Shown: piece after piece, positions 17,624-26,272 of the stretch | Layout of the letters: every line of letters starts with the position of its first letter | How positions within the stretch are numbered: position 1 is the first letter of the stretch | Assembly: GCA_022824025.1 (NCBI GenBank) | Contig: JAJEBF010000003.1 | Span: forward strand, 1-64,000 | Direction: 5' to 3' | Origin: Caldilineaceae bacterium | GTDB taxonomy: Bacteria > Chloroflexota > Anaerolineae > Caldilineales > Caldilineaceae | DNA length: 64,000 bases | Position numbers and translations under genes: made by a program | The notes under the pieces: generated by a model | The model's input: only the letters and a program-made list of their open reading frames with translations | What the model was told of the DNA's origin: nothing | Database searches by the model: none

Positions 17624-18157
17624 TTACTCGACCGCCTCGTCCAGCAACCCCGGTTGCAGGCGAACCGTCAGTGTCCCGGCCTCAATATCCACGGCCCGGA
17701 CGACCTCCGCCAGCGCGGGGATTAAAATGTCTTTGTCTCGATTTACGCCCGCGGCCGGACGTATGATATACACCTCGTTGGCCCCGGTAAACAGGACGTC
17801 AACCACTTCGCCCAACCGTCTGCCCTTTTCTGTCTGCGCCGTCAATCCGACAATATCATGGACCCAGTAGGAACCGGCATCCAATTCCATTGCCGCCTCC
17901 TCCGGGATGTACAGCCATTCGCCGTAAAGCTCCTCAGCGGAACCTCTGTCGGCAACATCGCTGAGGTGAATCAAGAAGATTCCTTTGTGGGGCCGGGAGC
18001 TTTCTATTTCGACCGGCGTCAGCTCGTTTCCAATCAGAAGCTGTTTTCCAGGGCTGAATCGGGCGTCAAAATCGGTATGGGACTCGACCTTCACCTCCCC
18101 CAGCAGCCCGTGCGCGCCCAGAATGCGGCCCACAGCCAGATACCCGTCGGGCGCCAT
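17624..18157 (-). CDS. rimM: 16S rRNA processing protein RimM
   Basis: Assembly factor for the 30S head that binds ribosomal protein S19. 177 aa from the ATG at 18157 (MAPDGYLAVGR), the normal RimM length, with AAGGCG eight bases upstream. N-terminal beta-barrel: VGRILGAHGLLGEVKV. C-terminal PRC domain: GSYWVHDIVGL, GEVVDVLFTGANEVYIIR and ILIPALAEVVRAVDIE. A second ATG at 18241 would add 28 mostly Arg/Lys/Ser residues. The family gives no support for it, but a basic tail cannot be excluded. Fourth gene of the ffh-rpsP-khpA-rimM operon; trmD and rplS do not follow. Confidence 0.93.
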   Translation of the reverse strand: MAPDGYLAVGRILGAHGLLGEVKVESHTDFDARFSPGKQLLIGNELTPVEIESSRPHKGIFLIHLSDVADRGSAEELYGEWLYIPEEAAMELDAGSYWVHDIVGLTAQTEKGRRLGEVVDVLFTGANEVYIIRPAAGVNRDKDILIPALAEVVRAVDIEAGTLTVRLQPGLLDEAVE

Positions 18158-18481
18158 CTCTTTACGCCTTCGAAATCGGCTGGCGCGTGACCGTCCGTCC
18201 TTGCCAGACCGGCGCCGGCTCCGCTTCGATCGACTCTTCATTCTCTTCGGCCCAGCATGCGTTGGATCTCTTCTGGCGTCGAGCGGACGGTCTGCACAGC
18301 AGGAAACAGTGGCCTGTCTGCGCAGACCGCATGATGGAAGGACGCCCCACAGCCCCAATGCGTCTGCCCTCAATCCGCCAACCCTCGCGGCGTTGAAGGG
18401 ATGGCGGACAACCCGGCGGTCGCGCATTCGGGCAGGCGTAAGGAGTCTGCCTTAGGCGGGGAAACTATCCAGTTGGGGCGG
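18158..18481. other. 324-base gap between khpA and rimM, no gene seen
   Basis: This spacer is unusual within an otherwise tight ribosomal operon. All six frames were checked and nothing recognisable appears, apart from a possible basic N-terminal extension of RimM from 18241. Confidence 0.55.
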
Positions 18482-18709
18482 TTACATTATCTTCAGAATC
18501 ACGTCATGCGACTGCCGAATTGAAGCGACATTGAGCACAGACCGCATGGCGTTGGCGACTCTTCCATTCTTGCCGATCACCCTTCCTGCGTCCTCCGGCG
18601 CGACTTGCAGCCGAAGAACTGTGCGTTCCCGGTACACGCGTTCCGAAACGCGCACCTCCTCGGGCGACTCAACAAGAGACTTTGCCATGAATTCGACCAG
18701 TTCTTTCAT
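18482..18709 (-). CDS. khpA: KH-domain RNA-binding protein KhpA
   Basis: 75 aa, one type II KH domain, with the RNA-contacting GxxG loop as GKNG in DAGRVIGKNGRVANAMRS. In other bacteria KhpA pairs with KhpB and affects small RNAs, cell elongation and division. Position between rpsP (15 bases upstream) and rimM is the classic one for this gene. Confidence 0.93.
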   Translation of the reverse strand: MKELVEFMAKSLVESPEEVRVSERVYRERTVLRLQVAPEDAGRVIGKNGRVANAMRSVLNVASIRQSHDVILKIM

Positions 18710-18724
18710 AGGATGCTCGCTTGA

Positions 18725-19036
18725 TCAGGCAGCTTCCGGCTCTGTCGGCGCAGCCTCAGCCTCTTCGACTTCCACGACCTTCAACTTGCCCTGCTCATCG
18801 GTGATGCCCGCCTTCAGCAATATTCGGGCCACGGCGTCACTGGGCTGGGCGCCCACACTCAGCCAGTGACCGGCGCGCTCACCCTTAATGTTGATGGTGG
18901 GCGGATCGGTCATTGGATCGTAGGTGCCGATGTTCTCGATAAAGCGGCCGTCGCGCGGGCTGCGCTGGTCGGCCACCACAATGCGGTAAAACGGCTTCTT
19001 CTTCGCGCCCATGCGGCGCAGACGGATGCGGACCAC
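18725..19036 (-). CDS. rpsP: 30S ribosomal protein S16
   Basis: 103 aa. The start [29 protein letters not shown] and the following IENIGTYDP are diagnostic of bS16, which stabilises the 5' domain and central region of 16S rRNA. The C-terminal tail of about 20 residues is acidic ([15 protein letters not shown]), longer than in E. coli. Second gene of the ffh operon, 106 bases after ffh. Confidence 0.97.
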   Translation of the reverse strand: MVRIRLRRMGAKKKPFYRIVVADQRSPRDGRFIENIGTYDPMTDPPTINIKGERAGHWLSVGAQPSDAVARILLKAGITDEQGKLKVVEVEEAEAAPTEPEAA

Positions 19037-19142
19037 TGATTTCTACTCCTTGGTTACTGTCACCCTGGCTTCTATAAGAACAAATCGCCGGTTTTCAGCC
19101 CGGCGAACTACTAACGAATCCCTTACGATGATACCGGCGGCG

Positions 19143-20534
19143 CTATGAAGGGCGGCCCTGACGCAGAGACGCCAAAAGCCCCTCAGCATTCGGTTCCCGG
19201 AGACGACGCCTGCGCCTCCTCTTCTTCTTTCCACCTGAATCGCCCAGCATGCCCGCTTGCTTCATCATTTTCTGCATCTCGCGAAATCGTTTGACAAGCT
19301 GGTTGACGTCCTCAACGCTCGTTCCGCTCCCCTTGGCGATGCGCCGCCGCCTGCTGGCGTTGAGCACATTCGGCAGGCGCCGCTCCTGCGTCGTCATGCT
19401 GTTGATGATCGCCTCGATCTGCTTCAGATCTGAACTGAGCTCCTGGCCGTCTATCTGCTTTGCCAGCTGCCCCATTCCAGGCACCATCTTCAGTAAGTCC
19501 TGAATCGAGCCAAGTTTCTGAAGTTTCTGCAACTGATCGCGAAAATCCTCAAAATCAAACTGACCGCCTGCCAGCCGCTCTTCCATCGCCAGCGCATCTT
19601 CTTCATCGATGCCGTCGGAGGCTCTCTCGATGAGAGTAAGCATGTCGCCCATGCCGAGGATGCGGCCCGCCAGCCGGTCCGAGTGAAACGGCTCGAGACC
19701 GTCCATCTTCTCGCTCGTGCCAAGAAACTTGATCGGCACACCGGTTACCTGCCGGATGCTGAGCGCAGCGCCGCCTCTTGCGTCGCCATCGATCTTCGTC
19801 ATGACCAGCCCGGTAACCGGCACGCGCGCATGAAATCCTTCCGCGACCGTTACCGCCTCCTGACCCGTCATCGCATCCACCACCAGCAGGACATCCGCGG
19901 GGCGGGCAATCAGACGAATCTGCTCCAACTCCCGCATCATCGCCTCGTCGATCTGCAGGCGGCCGGCCGTGTCAAGAATCAGGACCGTGTAGGCCTTCTC
20001 TCTTGCGCCCCGCAAAGCGTTCTTTACGATGCTGCTGGGCGCAACCTCGGTCCCCTCGCTATGAACCGGAATGTCGATTTGGCGTCCCAGTGTCTCCAGC
20101 TGCGCAATTGCCGCCGGCCGGTAGATGTCGGCTGCCACCATCAGAGGACGCTGTCCCTGCTTACGAAGCCGCAACGCGAGTTTGGCCGCCATCGTCGTCT
20201 TGCCCGCGCCCTGCAAACCCACCAGCATGATCACCGTGGGGGGCGGACCGGAAAGGTTGAGCGGCGCCGGTTCCCCCAGCAAAGAAACAAGCTCGTCGTT
20301 GACGATCTTGACGACCTGCTGCGCCGGTGTCAGGCTTTCCATCACCTCGATACCGATCGCCCGCTCTTTGATTCGGCCTACAAATTCCCGGACAACCTTG
20401 TAGTTGACATCAGCTTCCAACAGGGCCAGCCGCACCTCCCGCAGGGCAGCGTTGACATCGCGCTCCGAAAGCCGCCCGCGGCTCGCCAGGTTTTCAAATA
20501 CGCCCTGCAGCTTGTCAGACAGACTCTCAAACAC
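19143..20534 (-). CDS. ffh: Signal recognition particle protein Ffh (SRP54)
   Basis: GTPase and signal-sequence-binding protein of SRP. 463 aa. N domain: LSDKLQGVFENLASRG. G domain: GLQGAGKTTMAAKLALRL, the VAADIYRPAA segment, DTAGRLQID, TKIDGDARGG and GTSEKMDGLEPF. The methionine-rich M domain starts near LGMGDMLTLIERA and contains the RNA-binding helices up to LVKRFREMQKMMKQAG. The tail has a notable run of Lys/Arg (GGKKKRRRRRRLRE), likely to contact 4.5S RNA or ribosome. First gene of the operon with a clear promoter upstream. The 4.5S RNA gene itself was not found here. Confidence 0.97.
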   Translation of the reverse strand: MFESLSDKLQGVFENLASRGRLSERDVNAALREVRLALLEADVNYKVVREFVGRIKERAIGIEVMESLTPAQQVVKIVNDELVSLLGEPAPLNLSGPPPTVIMLVGLQGAGKTTMAAKLALRLRKQGQRPLMVAADIYRPAAIAQLETLGRQIDIPVHSEGTEVAPSSIVKNALRGAREKAYTVLILDTAGRLQIDEAMMRELEQIRLIARPADVLLVVDAMTGQEAVTVAEGFHARVPVTGLVMTKIDGDARGGAALSIRQVTGVPIKFLGTSEKMDGLEPFHSDRLAGRILGMGDMLTLIERASDGIDEEDALAMEERLAGGQFDFEDFRDQLQKLQKLGSIQDLLKMVPGMGQLAKQIDGQELSSDLKQIEAIINSMTTQERRLPNVLNASRRRRIAKGSGTSVEDVNQLVKRFREMQKMMKQAGMLGDSGGKKKRRRRRRLREPNAEGLLASLRQGRPS

Positions 20535-20590
20535 GCGTGTCGTCCTCGTCGTTACGATTCGCCGGCCCGCGGCAAGCGCGCCGAACTCCT

Positions 20591-20620
20591 ATTATAAGCT
20601 AGAACGGGTGTGTCAGCCAA
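20591..20620 (-). promoter_or_regulatory. Sigma-70-type promoter of the ffh-rpsP-khpA-rimM operon
   Basis: On the minus strand TTGGCT (20620-20615) and a perfect TATAAT (20596-20591) are 18 bases apart. Transcription would start about 50 bases before the ffh ATG. Confidence 0.65.
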
Positions 20621-20785
20621 ATTACCACTTGCCAAAAGCAGACGCAAACGCAGCGCGCGCCCGCTCTTGCAAAGTCTATACCGAACCAGGTTTTTCCGCT
20701 AATGCGCGAGCCTGCAGGGTTCTCCGGAACAAGGTTCGATGCGCCTGAACCGTCCGCAGGCTGAGGCAAACGGGAGCCGCAACGC

Positions 20786-21394
20786 CTAATCGCTGGCGCG
20801 CTCCTTCCCAGGCGTCTTTGACGCGCGAACATATACTTCATGAATACGCTGGACAGCCGTGACATTGGTCATCACCGCCAGAATCCACAGAACCGGCAGC
20901 GTCAATCCCAGAATCAGCCCCGCGATGAGCAAGACAAGACGTTCCGGCCGCTGCAAAATACCCACCTTGCATTCGATTTCGAGCCCTTCGGCCCTGGCAC
21001 GGGTGTAACTGACCCCCCACGAGCCGACAAGCGTAAAGAAGATCAGCAGCAGGTGCGTTTGCGCGTCGCCCGCATTCGCATAGTGAATCGCCAGCCCAAG
21101 GAATGTGATGCTCTCTGAATACCGATCCAGCGTACTGTCCAGGAATGCGCCGAACTTGCTCTCGCCCTGGCCCAGCCGGGCCAGCGCCCCGTCCACCATG
21201 TCGAACATCGCCGCCACCCACAACAGGCCGCCGCCTATACGCAGATTCCCGGTCGCCAGCAGCGCTGCCGCGCCAATCGTCAACGCGAATCCGGCAAACG
21301 AAACCATGTTCGGGGTCACGCCCAGGCCGTGCAGCCAGCGCACGATCGCGCCCACCCCGGATGACAGCATCGGTCGAACATACTTGGCCAACAT
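20786..21394 (-). CDS. CDP-alcohol phosphatidyltransferase
   Basis: Integral membrane enzyme that swaps CMP from a CDP-alcohol (usually CDP-diacylglycerol) for an alcohol acceptor. 202 aa from the ATG at 21394 (MLAKYVRPML); a GTG three codons earlier is possible. The full family motif D-x2-DG-x2-AR-x8-G-x3-D-x3-D is seen as DMVDGALARLGQ... to FGAFLDSTLD. Six hydrophobic segments. The region just before the motif resembles enzymes using inositol phosphate or glycerol phosphate (PgsA/PIS-like), but the acceptor cannot be fixed by eye. Confidence 0.9.
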   Translation of the reverse strand: MLAKYVRPMLSSGVGAIVRWLHGLGVTPNMVSFAGFALTIGAAALLATGNLRIGGGLLWVAAMFDMVDGALARLGQGESKFGAFLDSTLDRYSESITFLGLAIHYANAGDAQTHLLLIFFTLVGSWGVSYTRARAEGLEIECKVGILQRPERLVLLIAGLILGLTLPVLWILAVMTNVTAVQRIHEVYVRASKTPGKERASD

Positions 21395-21782
21395 CGTTAC
21401 CACTCTTCCTGTTACAGAAATTGCCGGGCCGCGGCCTGCCGGCTATCCCGATGAGCGCCCCGCAGCGGCGCCTCGCCGTGCCTCCGGGACGCCTCTCCAC
21501 TTTCCTTCGCGGACCAATTCGCCCGGTTTCCACAGAGGCCGGCCGGCGCCAGGGTCCAAACCTGAAAACGGCCTCCGGACGCGGCAAAAGCCTTCGCGAC
21601 GCCAATGGCAGGGGGAACGGGCAAGAACGGGTCCGGGGCAGTATACAATCCCCCTGAATCGTTCGCAAGGGATCGACGCCGTTCAGGACGGGCGCCCCCT
21701 CAACTGAGGGCGGTCCGGAACCTTCCGCCCCCTGCAGGTCCAGGCACCGCCTCCGCAGGGAAAGTTCGGCGCGTCGCAACCC
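21395..21782. other. 388-base gap, nothing recognised
   Basis: This lies between two minus-strand genes. Short open frames exist but none has a plausible start, composition or family resemblance. No hairpin with a T run was noticed. Confidence 0.5.
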
Positions 21783-22571
21783 TCATTCCTGGAACGGTTG
21801 GCCGTGCATGGAAATCGGACTGCAGTAGAGCTGACCGCCGCGCAACGACCCCAGCGTAAAACCCCAGCCGTCGGTCGTTCGGTATTCGTGCTGGGTGCCA
21901 GGATCCAGCATGTAGGCAATCCCAGGCGTCGTGACCGAAAGTATTCCGTGAAAGGACGCGATGTGCGAATAATGTATGTGACCACTCAGTATGGCATGCA
22001 CGCGATGGCCGTCGATCGCCCGCGCCAGGTCTCCCGGATTCAACAGCCTGTGCTCGTTCAGCGGTTCGATGGTACTGTAAACCGGTGGATGATGGACAGC
22101 GATCAGGTTGCCCAACGGGGCCGGTTTCCGCAACTCGTCTGCAAGCCACTCCAGTTGGCGGGCGTCCAGTTCGCCATGTACAGCCTCCGGTACCTTGCTG
22201 TCCAACATGATCACGCGCAACCCGTCGAACATGCTGCTATGGTAGTAGGGGAGGGCTTCGTCATCCGCTTCCTGGCCCAAGACCTCCCGTCGGAACGGAA
22301 TTCGGCGATCATGATTTCCCAGCCCTAAGATAAGCGGCGCGCCAAGCCCCTGCAGTTCATCCAACAGCTCATTCAACCTCCGGTACTCCTCCGGTTGGCC
22401 GTCATTGGCCAGATCGCCGCTCAGGATAAAGAAATCTGGTCGTACCGCCATGTTGCGAATAAAACCGATGGCGTTTCGCAGCTTGTCCGACGTCCGCTGA
22501 CCCTTAAGCAGCTCATCGGGCCCCCCCATCACGTGCAAGTCTGTCAGATGCACAAACGTCAGGTCAATCAT
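21783..22571 (-). CDS. Calcineurin-like metallophosphoesterase (class III phosphodiesterase, CpdA-like)
   Basis: 262 aa cytosolic dinuclear-metal phosphodiesterase. All metal-ligand motifs are present in order: DLH (residues 10-13 region, VHLTDLHVMG), GDLANDG, GNHDRR, the single His in AVHHPPV, and GHIHYSH. This set matches 3',5'-cyclic-nucleotide phosphodiesterases and glycerophosphodiesterases of the CpdA/Rv0805 group. The neighbouring phospholipid gene would fit a glycerophosphodiester role, but position is weak evidence. The promoter overlaps that of the divergent ettA. Confidence 0.9.
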   Translation of the reverse strand: MIDLTFVHLTDLHVMGGPDELLKGQRTSDKLRNAIGFIRNMAVRPDFFILSGDLANDGQPEEYRRLNELLDELQGLGAPLILGLGNHDRRIPFRREVLGQEADDEALPYYHSSMFDGLRVIMLDSKVPEAVHGELDARQLEWLADELRKPAPLGNLIAVHHPPVYSTIEPLNEHRLLNPGDLARAIDGHRVHAILSGHIHYSHIASFHGILSVTTPGIAYMLDPGTQHEYRTTDGWGFTLGSLRGGQLYCSPISMHGQPFQE

Positions 22572-22576
22572 TTTCC

Positions 22577-22605
22577 TTGCGTCCTATCATCTCGCGTAAT
22601 ATAGT
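22577..22605 (+). promoter_or_regulatory. Candidate promoter of ettA
   Basis: TTGCGT and TATAGT with 17-base spacing. The -10 is good, the -35 poor. It overlaps the opposite promoter of the phosphodiesterase gene. Confidence 0.4.
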
Positions 22606-22627
22606 GTGCAATAGATTCAGTAGGCAA
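22598..22627 (-). promoter_or_regulatory. Candidate promoter of the metallophosphoesterase gene
   Basis: On the minus strand TTGCCT (22627-22622) and TATATT (22603-22598) are 18 bases apart, about 30 bases before the ATG at 22571. Its -10 shares bases with the -10 of the ettA promoter, so RNA polymerase can occupy only one at a time. Confidence 0.45.
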
Positions 22628-22714
22628 CAACCTGGACCCAACGACGCGGGAAACCCCATTTGTCGGCCCAACCGTCTGCCCCTAAGCATACTGCGAACCT
22701 GAAAGAACAAAAAA

Positions 22715-24394
22715 ATGAGCGAAAAGATTATCTATTCCATGGTTGAAGTCGGCAAAAGCTACGGGCCCAACCAGCGGGTGCTGCGTGACATCAGCCTCGG
22801 ATTTTTTCTGGGCGCGAAGATCGGTGTCCTCGGCCTCAACGGGGCCGGGAAATCCACCCTTTTGCGGATCATGGCCGGCGAAGAGAGCCAGTTTGACGGC
22901 GAAACGATTCTTGCCGAAGGCTTTACGCGCGGCTTCCTGCCGCAGGAACCAGTGCTTGACCCGTCCAAGACCGTGCGCGACATCGTCGAGGAGGGCGCGC
23001 AGGAAGCAGTAGACGCTCTTGCCGAATTCGACGCGATCAACGCCCGATTCAACGAGGATCTCGCGCCGGAGGAGATGGACGAACTGATCGAACGGCAGGG
23101 CGTCGTTCAGGATCGCCTGGACGCGCTCGACGCCTGGGACCTTGATAGCCGCCTCGAACTGGCAATGGACGCGCTGCGCTGCCCTCCGGGGGACACGCCC
23201 ATCGCCATCCTTTCCGGCGGCGAGCTCAGGCGCGTCGCGCTCACCCGGCTCCTCCTGAAAAAGCCGGACATTCTCCTGCTGGACGAGCCCACCAACCATC
23301 TGGACGCCCAGTCCGTTGCCTGGCTTGAACGGCATCTGCAGGAATATGCCGGCACCGTGATCGCCGTTACCCACGATCGCTACTTTCTTGACAACGTCGC
23401 CGGCTGGATTCTTGAGTTGGACCGGGGCCACGGCATCCCCTGGCGGGGCAACTACTCTGGCTGGCTGGCGCAGAAGCGGGAACGCCTGGCCCAGGAGGAA
23501 AAGCAGGAGGGCGCCCGCCAGAAAACGCTGCAAAGAGAGCTGGAATGGCTGAACATGTCTCCCAAGGCACAGCAGACCAAGCGCAAATCGCGCGTCAATG
23601 CCTACAATGATCTTCTCAGCCAGGAGTTTGAAAAAGCGCGTGAAGACAGGGAGATCTACATCCCGCCAGGACCCCGACTGGGGGAGGTCGTCATCAGAAC
23701 AGAGGCATTGACAAAGAGCTTCGGCGAAAACCTGCTCTTCGATGACCTGTCGCTAGACATCCCGCCCGGCGCAATCGTTGGCATCATCGGCGCCAACGGC
23801 GCGGGCAAAACCACCCTGTTCCGGCTGTTCACTGGCCAGGAAACGCCGAACGACGGCAGCGTGCAACTGGGCGGGTCCGTCTCGCTTGCCTACGTCGACC
23901 AGACGCGCGAGAGTCTCGACCCCGATAGGACGGTCTGGGAGGAAATAAGTGATGGGAATGAGCACCTGCAGCTCGGCGAGCGGCAGGTTAACAGCCGCGC
24001 CTACGTTGCCCGCTTCACCTTCTCCGGCCAGGACCAGCAGAAAAAGGTGGGCGCCCTCTCAGGCGGTGAGCGCAACCGCGTCCATCTGGCCAAGCTGCTC
24101 AAGAGCGGCGCCAACGTCATCCTGCTGGACGAGCCGAGCAATGACCTCGACGTCAATACACTGCGAGCGCTGGAAGATGCGCTGGAGACCTTTGCGGGAA
24201 CGGCCATGGTGATCTCCCATGATCGCTGGTTCCTGGACCGTGTCGCCACGCATATTCTTGCTTTCGAAGGGGATAGCAACGTCTTCTGGTTTCCCGGCAA
24301 CTATAGCGAATACGAAGAGGACAGACGCCGCCGCCTCGGCGCAGCCGCGACGCGGCCCCACCGGATTACATACCGCAAACTGAGTCGCGCCTGA
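22715..24394 (+). CDS. ettA: ABC-F ATPase, energy-dependent translational throttle protein
   Basis: Cytosolic ribosome-bound ATPase that gates the first elongation step according to ATP/ADP. 559 aa, the EttA length. There are two ABC domains. The first has GLNGAGKSTLLR, signature LSGGELRRVAL and LLLDEPTNHLD; the second has GANGAGKTTLFR, LSGGERNRVHL and LLDEPSNDLD. The linker helices between them contain the P-site tRNA interaction motif region (LEWLNMSPKAQQTKRKSR). The EttA arm is short. No membrane domain. Monocistronic. Assignment to EttA rather than another ABC-F rests on the N-terminal MVEVGKSYGPNQRVLRDISLGF and overall length. Confidence 0.94.
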   Translation: MSEKIIYSMVEVGKSYGPNQRVLRDISLGFFLGAKIGVLGLNGAGKSTLLRIMAGEESQFDGETILAEGFTRGFLPQEPVLDPSKTVRDIVEEGAQEAVDALAEFDAINARFNEDLAPEEMDELIERQGVVQDRLDALDAWDLDSRLELAMDALRCPPGDTPIAILSGGELRRVALTRLLLKKPDILLLDEPTNHLDAQSVAWLERHLQEYAGTVIAVTHDRYFLDNVAGWILELDRGHGIPWRGNYSGWLAQKRERLAQEEKQEGARQKTLQRELEWLNMSPKAQQTKRKSRVNAYNDLLSQEFEKAREDREIYIPPGPRLGEVVIRTEALTKSFGENLLFDDLSLDIPPGAIVGIIGANGAGKTTLFRLFTGQETPNDGSVQLGGSVSLAYVDQTRESLDPDRTVWEEISDGNEHLQLGERQVNSRAYVARFTFSGQDQQKKVGALSGGERNRVHLAKLLKSGANVILLDEPSNDLDVNTLRALEDALETFAGTAMVISHDRWFLDRVATHILAFEGDSNVFWFPGNYSEYEEDRRRRLGAAATRPHRITYRKLSRA

Positions 24395-24403
24395 TCCCTT
24401 CCC

Positions 24404-26128
24404 CTAATCCCGTTCCGCCAGCGCACCAGCCTGCTCGCGCAGCCGCTCTCGCTCCACCCGCGCCGCCGGACAACCGATCACCATCGCAATCCGGTCCGTG
24501 TCCATCGCTGCCAGCTGCGAGTACCTGGTGACTCCGGCCTCGACCAGCCGTCTGGCGTAAATAGTGCCAATGCCCCCGATTCGGGTAAAGTCATCCGCCG
24601 TATCCTGGACCGCGGTATCCCCAGGTAAAGTGTCTGCCGTCCCGTGGTCCTCGGTGGCCAGGAGAGATTGCGCCTCCCCCGGTTCAGGAAGATCTGCCGC
24701 GGTCTGCTTTGCGCTTTCGGGCCCTGCCGCGTCCAAACTGTCGGCAGAACCGGCGTCCGCGCCCGACTCCTCCCCGCCGGTTCCCTCTTCAGTACCCGCC
24801 GGCCCAGCTTCCGCGCCAGGATCCGGCCCCGCAGGGCCGTCCGGCGGCGCGTCTTCCCGAACGCGTCGTGGAAGCCGTCCGGATCCCCGCGCCACATGCA
24901 CGATGACCGCGCCTGTCCCGGTCGACCCGATCAACAGGGCCGCGATGAAACCCAGACAGGGAAATATGGCCCAGGAGAAGGCCGTAATTCCGGTGACTGC
25001 AAGGGAACTGATTCCCACCGAAATCAACGGATTCCAGGAAACGTCACCCTGAACCGCGACCAGCTCATCCAGCCGCCTCCCCAACCAGTAGCAGGTGACA
25101 GTCCAGCCGCACAGCGCCACAACTGCCATCAGCGCCAGCAACGGCAAAGCCAGCAGCGCGAAGCAGATCGTAATCATCAGGATGGCAGTAAGACCCGCCG
25201 ATCCCATCACCCCGATCGCGCCTGTCGCGAAACTGAGCGCCGTTTCCCTCTCGGCGGTCTTTGAAATCGCCTTCACCTGTTTGGGAAGCAGCCAGCTGAC
25301 AAGCAAAACAAGGCCTGTGAACAACAGGGTCCACAAAAAGGCCTGCAGCAGTTTGCCGAAAAAGACAAGAAGCCAGGGTCTGCGAGCGGAGGCAGCCCGG
25401 CCGCGGGCCTCAGCAGCAGTCTCCATCGCCGCTTCCTGGCGCGCTTCTGCCAGAGCCTCCGCCTCGGCCACGGCCTCAAGTTCCGCCTGCCGGTGCAAGG
25501 CGATCTGAGCCTGAACCTCGTTATCCCTCGACTCCACAACCTCTGCCAGCGCCTCTGGTGGCTCCGGCGCCCGCGGGGGATAAAATTGCGCGAGGGGCGC
25601 CGGCGTTTCACCGGACAGATTCATCCCCCCCGCGCCGTTCGTGTAGGCTTGCCAGCTGGCCCCGCCGCCGACGTGGACATTCGGGTCTTTGCTCATTTCC
25701 CCGCCGACCACGCTCACATTGCCGCCAACTCGGGCCGACTCGCGCAGGTCAACATCGCCCCCGACTACCGCGACATTCCCGCCCACCTCCGAAGCGCCCC
25801 GGACGTCGGCGTCACCGCCAATCACGCTGATGTCGCCGCCGACGCCTGCCTCGGCAACCAGCTCAACGTCCCCTCCGACAACGACCAGGCTTCCCCCGAT
25901 CCGCCCTTCAAGAACCAGATCGTCGCCAACGATCAGCAGGTTTCCTGGGATCCTCTCATCCTTTGCAATCCGAACGTCCCCGCCCAGAACCGCCACATTG
26001 CCGCGTACAGTTCTCCCTGCGGTTTCGTTCCGCACTGCCCTGGACGATGTAAACAGGAACACCACCGTTCCCACTGTAACGATGAGAACAAGCACGGTTA
26101 GACAACCGATTCTGCGAACCCACTTCAT
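24404..26128 (-). CDS. Polymer-forming (bactofilin-like) membrane protein with C-terminal helix-hairpin-helix domain
   Basis: 574 aa, multidomain. Residues about 8-30: one hydrophobic anchor. About 40-155: repeated short beta-strands of the pattern GG-N/D-h-x-V-h-GG-D (for example GGNVAVVGGDVDL), the right-handed beta-helix of bactofilins. About 200-250: Ala/Glu-rich coiled-coil-like helix. About 255-410: several hydrophobic helices. About 415-510: disordered acidic linker. About 515-574: a helix-hairpin-helix domain (FTRIGGIGTIYARRLVEAGVTRYSQL), of the kind found in nucleic-acid-binding proteins. It is third in a cassette with an ECF sigma factor and anti-sigma factor, so it is probably an envelope-stress or envelope-shape protein. 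The HHH fusion is unusual. Confidence 0.85.
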   Translation of the reverse strand: MKWVRRIGCLTVLVLIVTVGTVVFLFTSSRAVRNETAGRTVRGNVAVLGGDVRIAKDERIPGNLLIVGDDLVLEGRIGGSLVVVGGDVELVAEAGVGGDISVIGGDADVRGASEVGGNVAVVGGDVDLRESARVGGNVSVVGGEMSKDPNVHVGGGASWQAYTNGAGGMNLSGETPAPLAQFYPPRAPEPPEALAEVVESRDNEVQAQIALHRQAELEAVAEAEALAEARQEAAMETAAEARGRAASARRPWLLVFFGKLLQAFLWTLLFTGLVLLVSWLLPKQVKAISKTAERETALSFATGAIGVMGSAGLTAILMITICFALLALPLLALMAVVALCGWTVTCYWLGRRLDELVAVQGDVSWNPLISVGISSLAVTGITAFSWAIFPCLGFIAALLIGSTGTGAVIVHVARGSGRLPRRVREDAPPDGPAGPDPGAEAGPAGTEEGTGGEESGADAGSADSLDAAGPESAKQTAADLPEPGEAQSLLATEDHGTADTLPGDTAVQDTADDFTRIGGIGTIYARRLVEAGVTRYSQLAAMDTDRIAMVIGCPAARVERERLREQAGALAERD

Positions 26129-26272
26129 GGGGAAAACCCTATTGCCTCAACTGATCCGGCGCGGCGTCAGCCCTGTCCCGCGTCAGCCTGCTCTGTCGGC
26201 GGGCCGCAAGCATCACACACGCGCGCGCGTCGAACGACCGCCTCCCACCTTGCGTCCAGCTTTGGATACGCA

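Noticed and set aside
18158-18427. RimM starting as far upstream as 18427
   Set aside because: The added residues are Arg/Cys-rich with no match to RimM. The ATG at 18157 gives the normal length and has a ribosome site.
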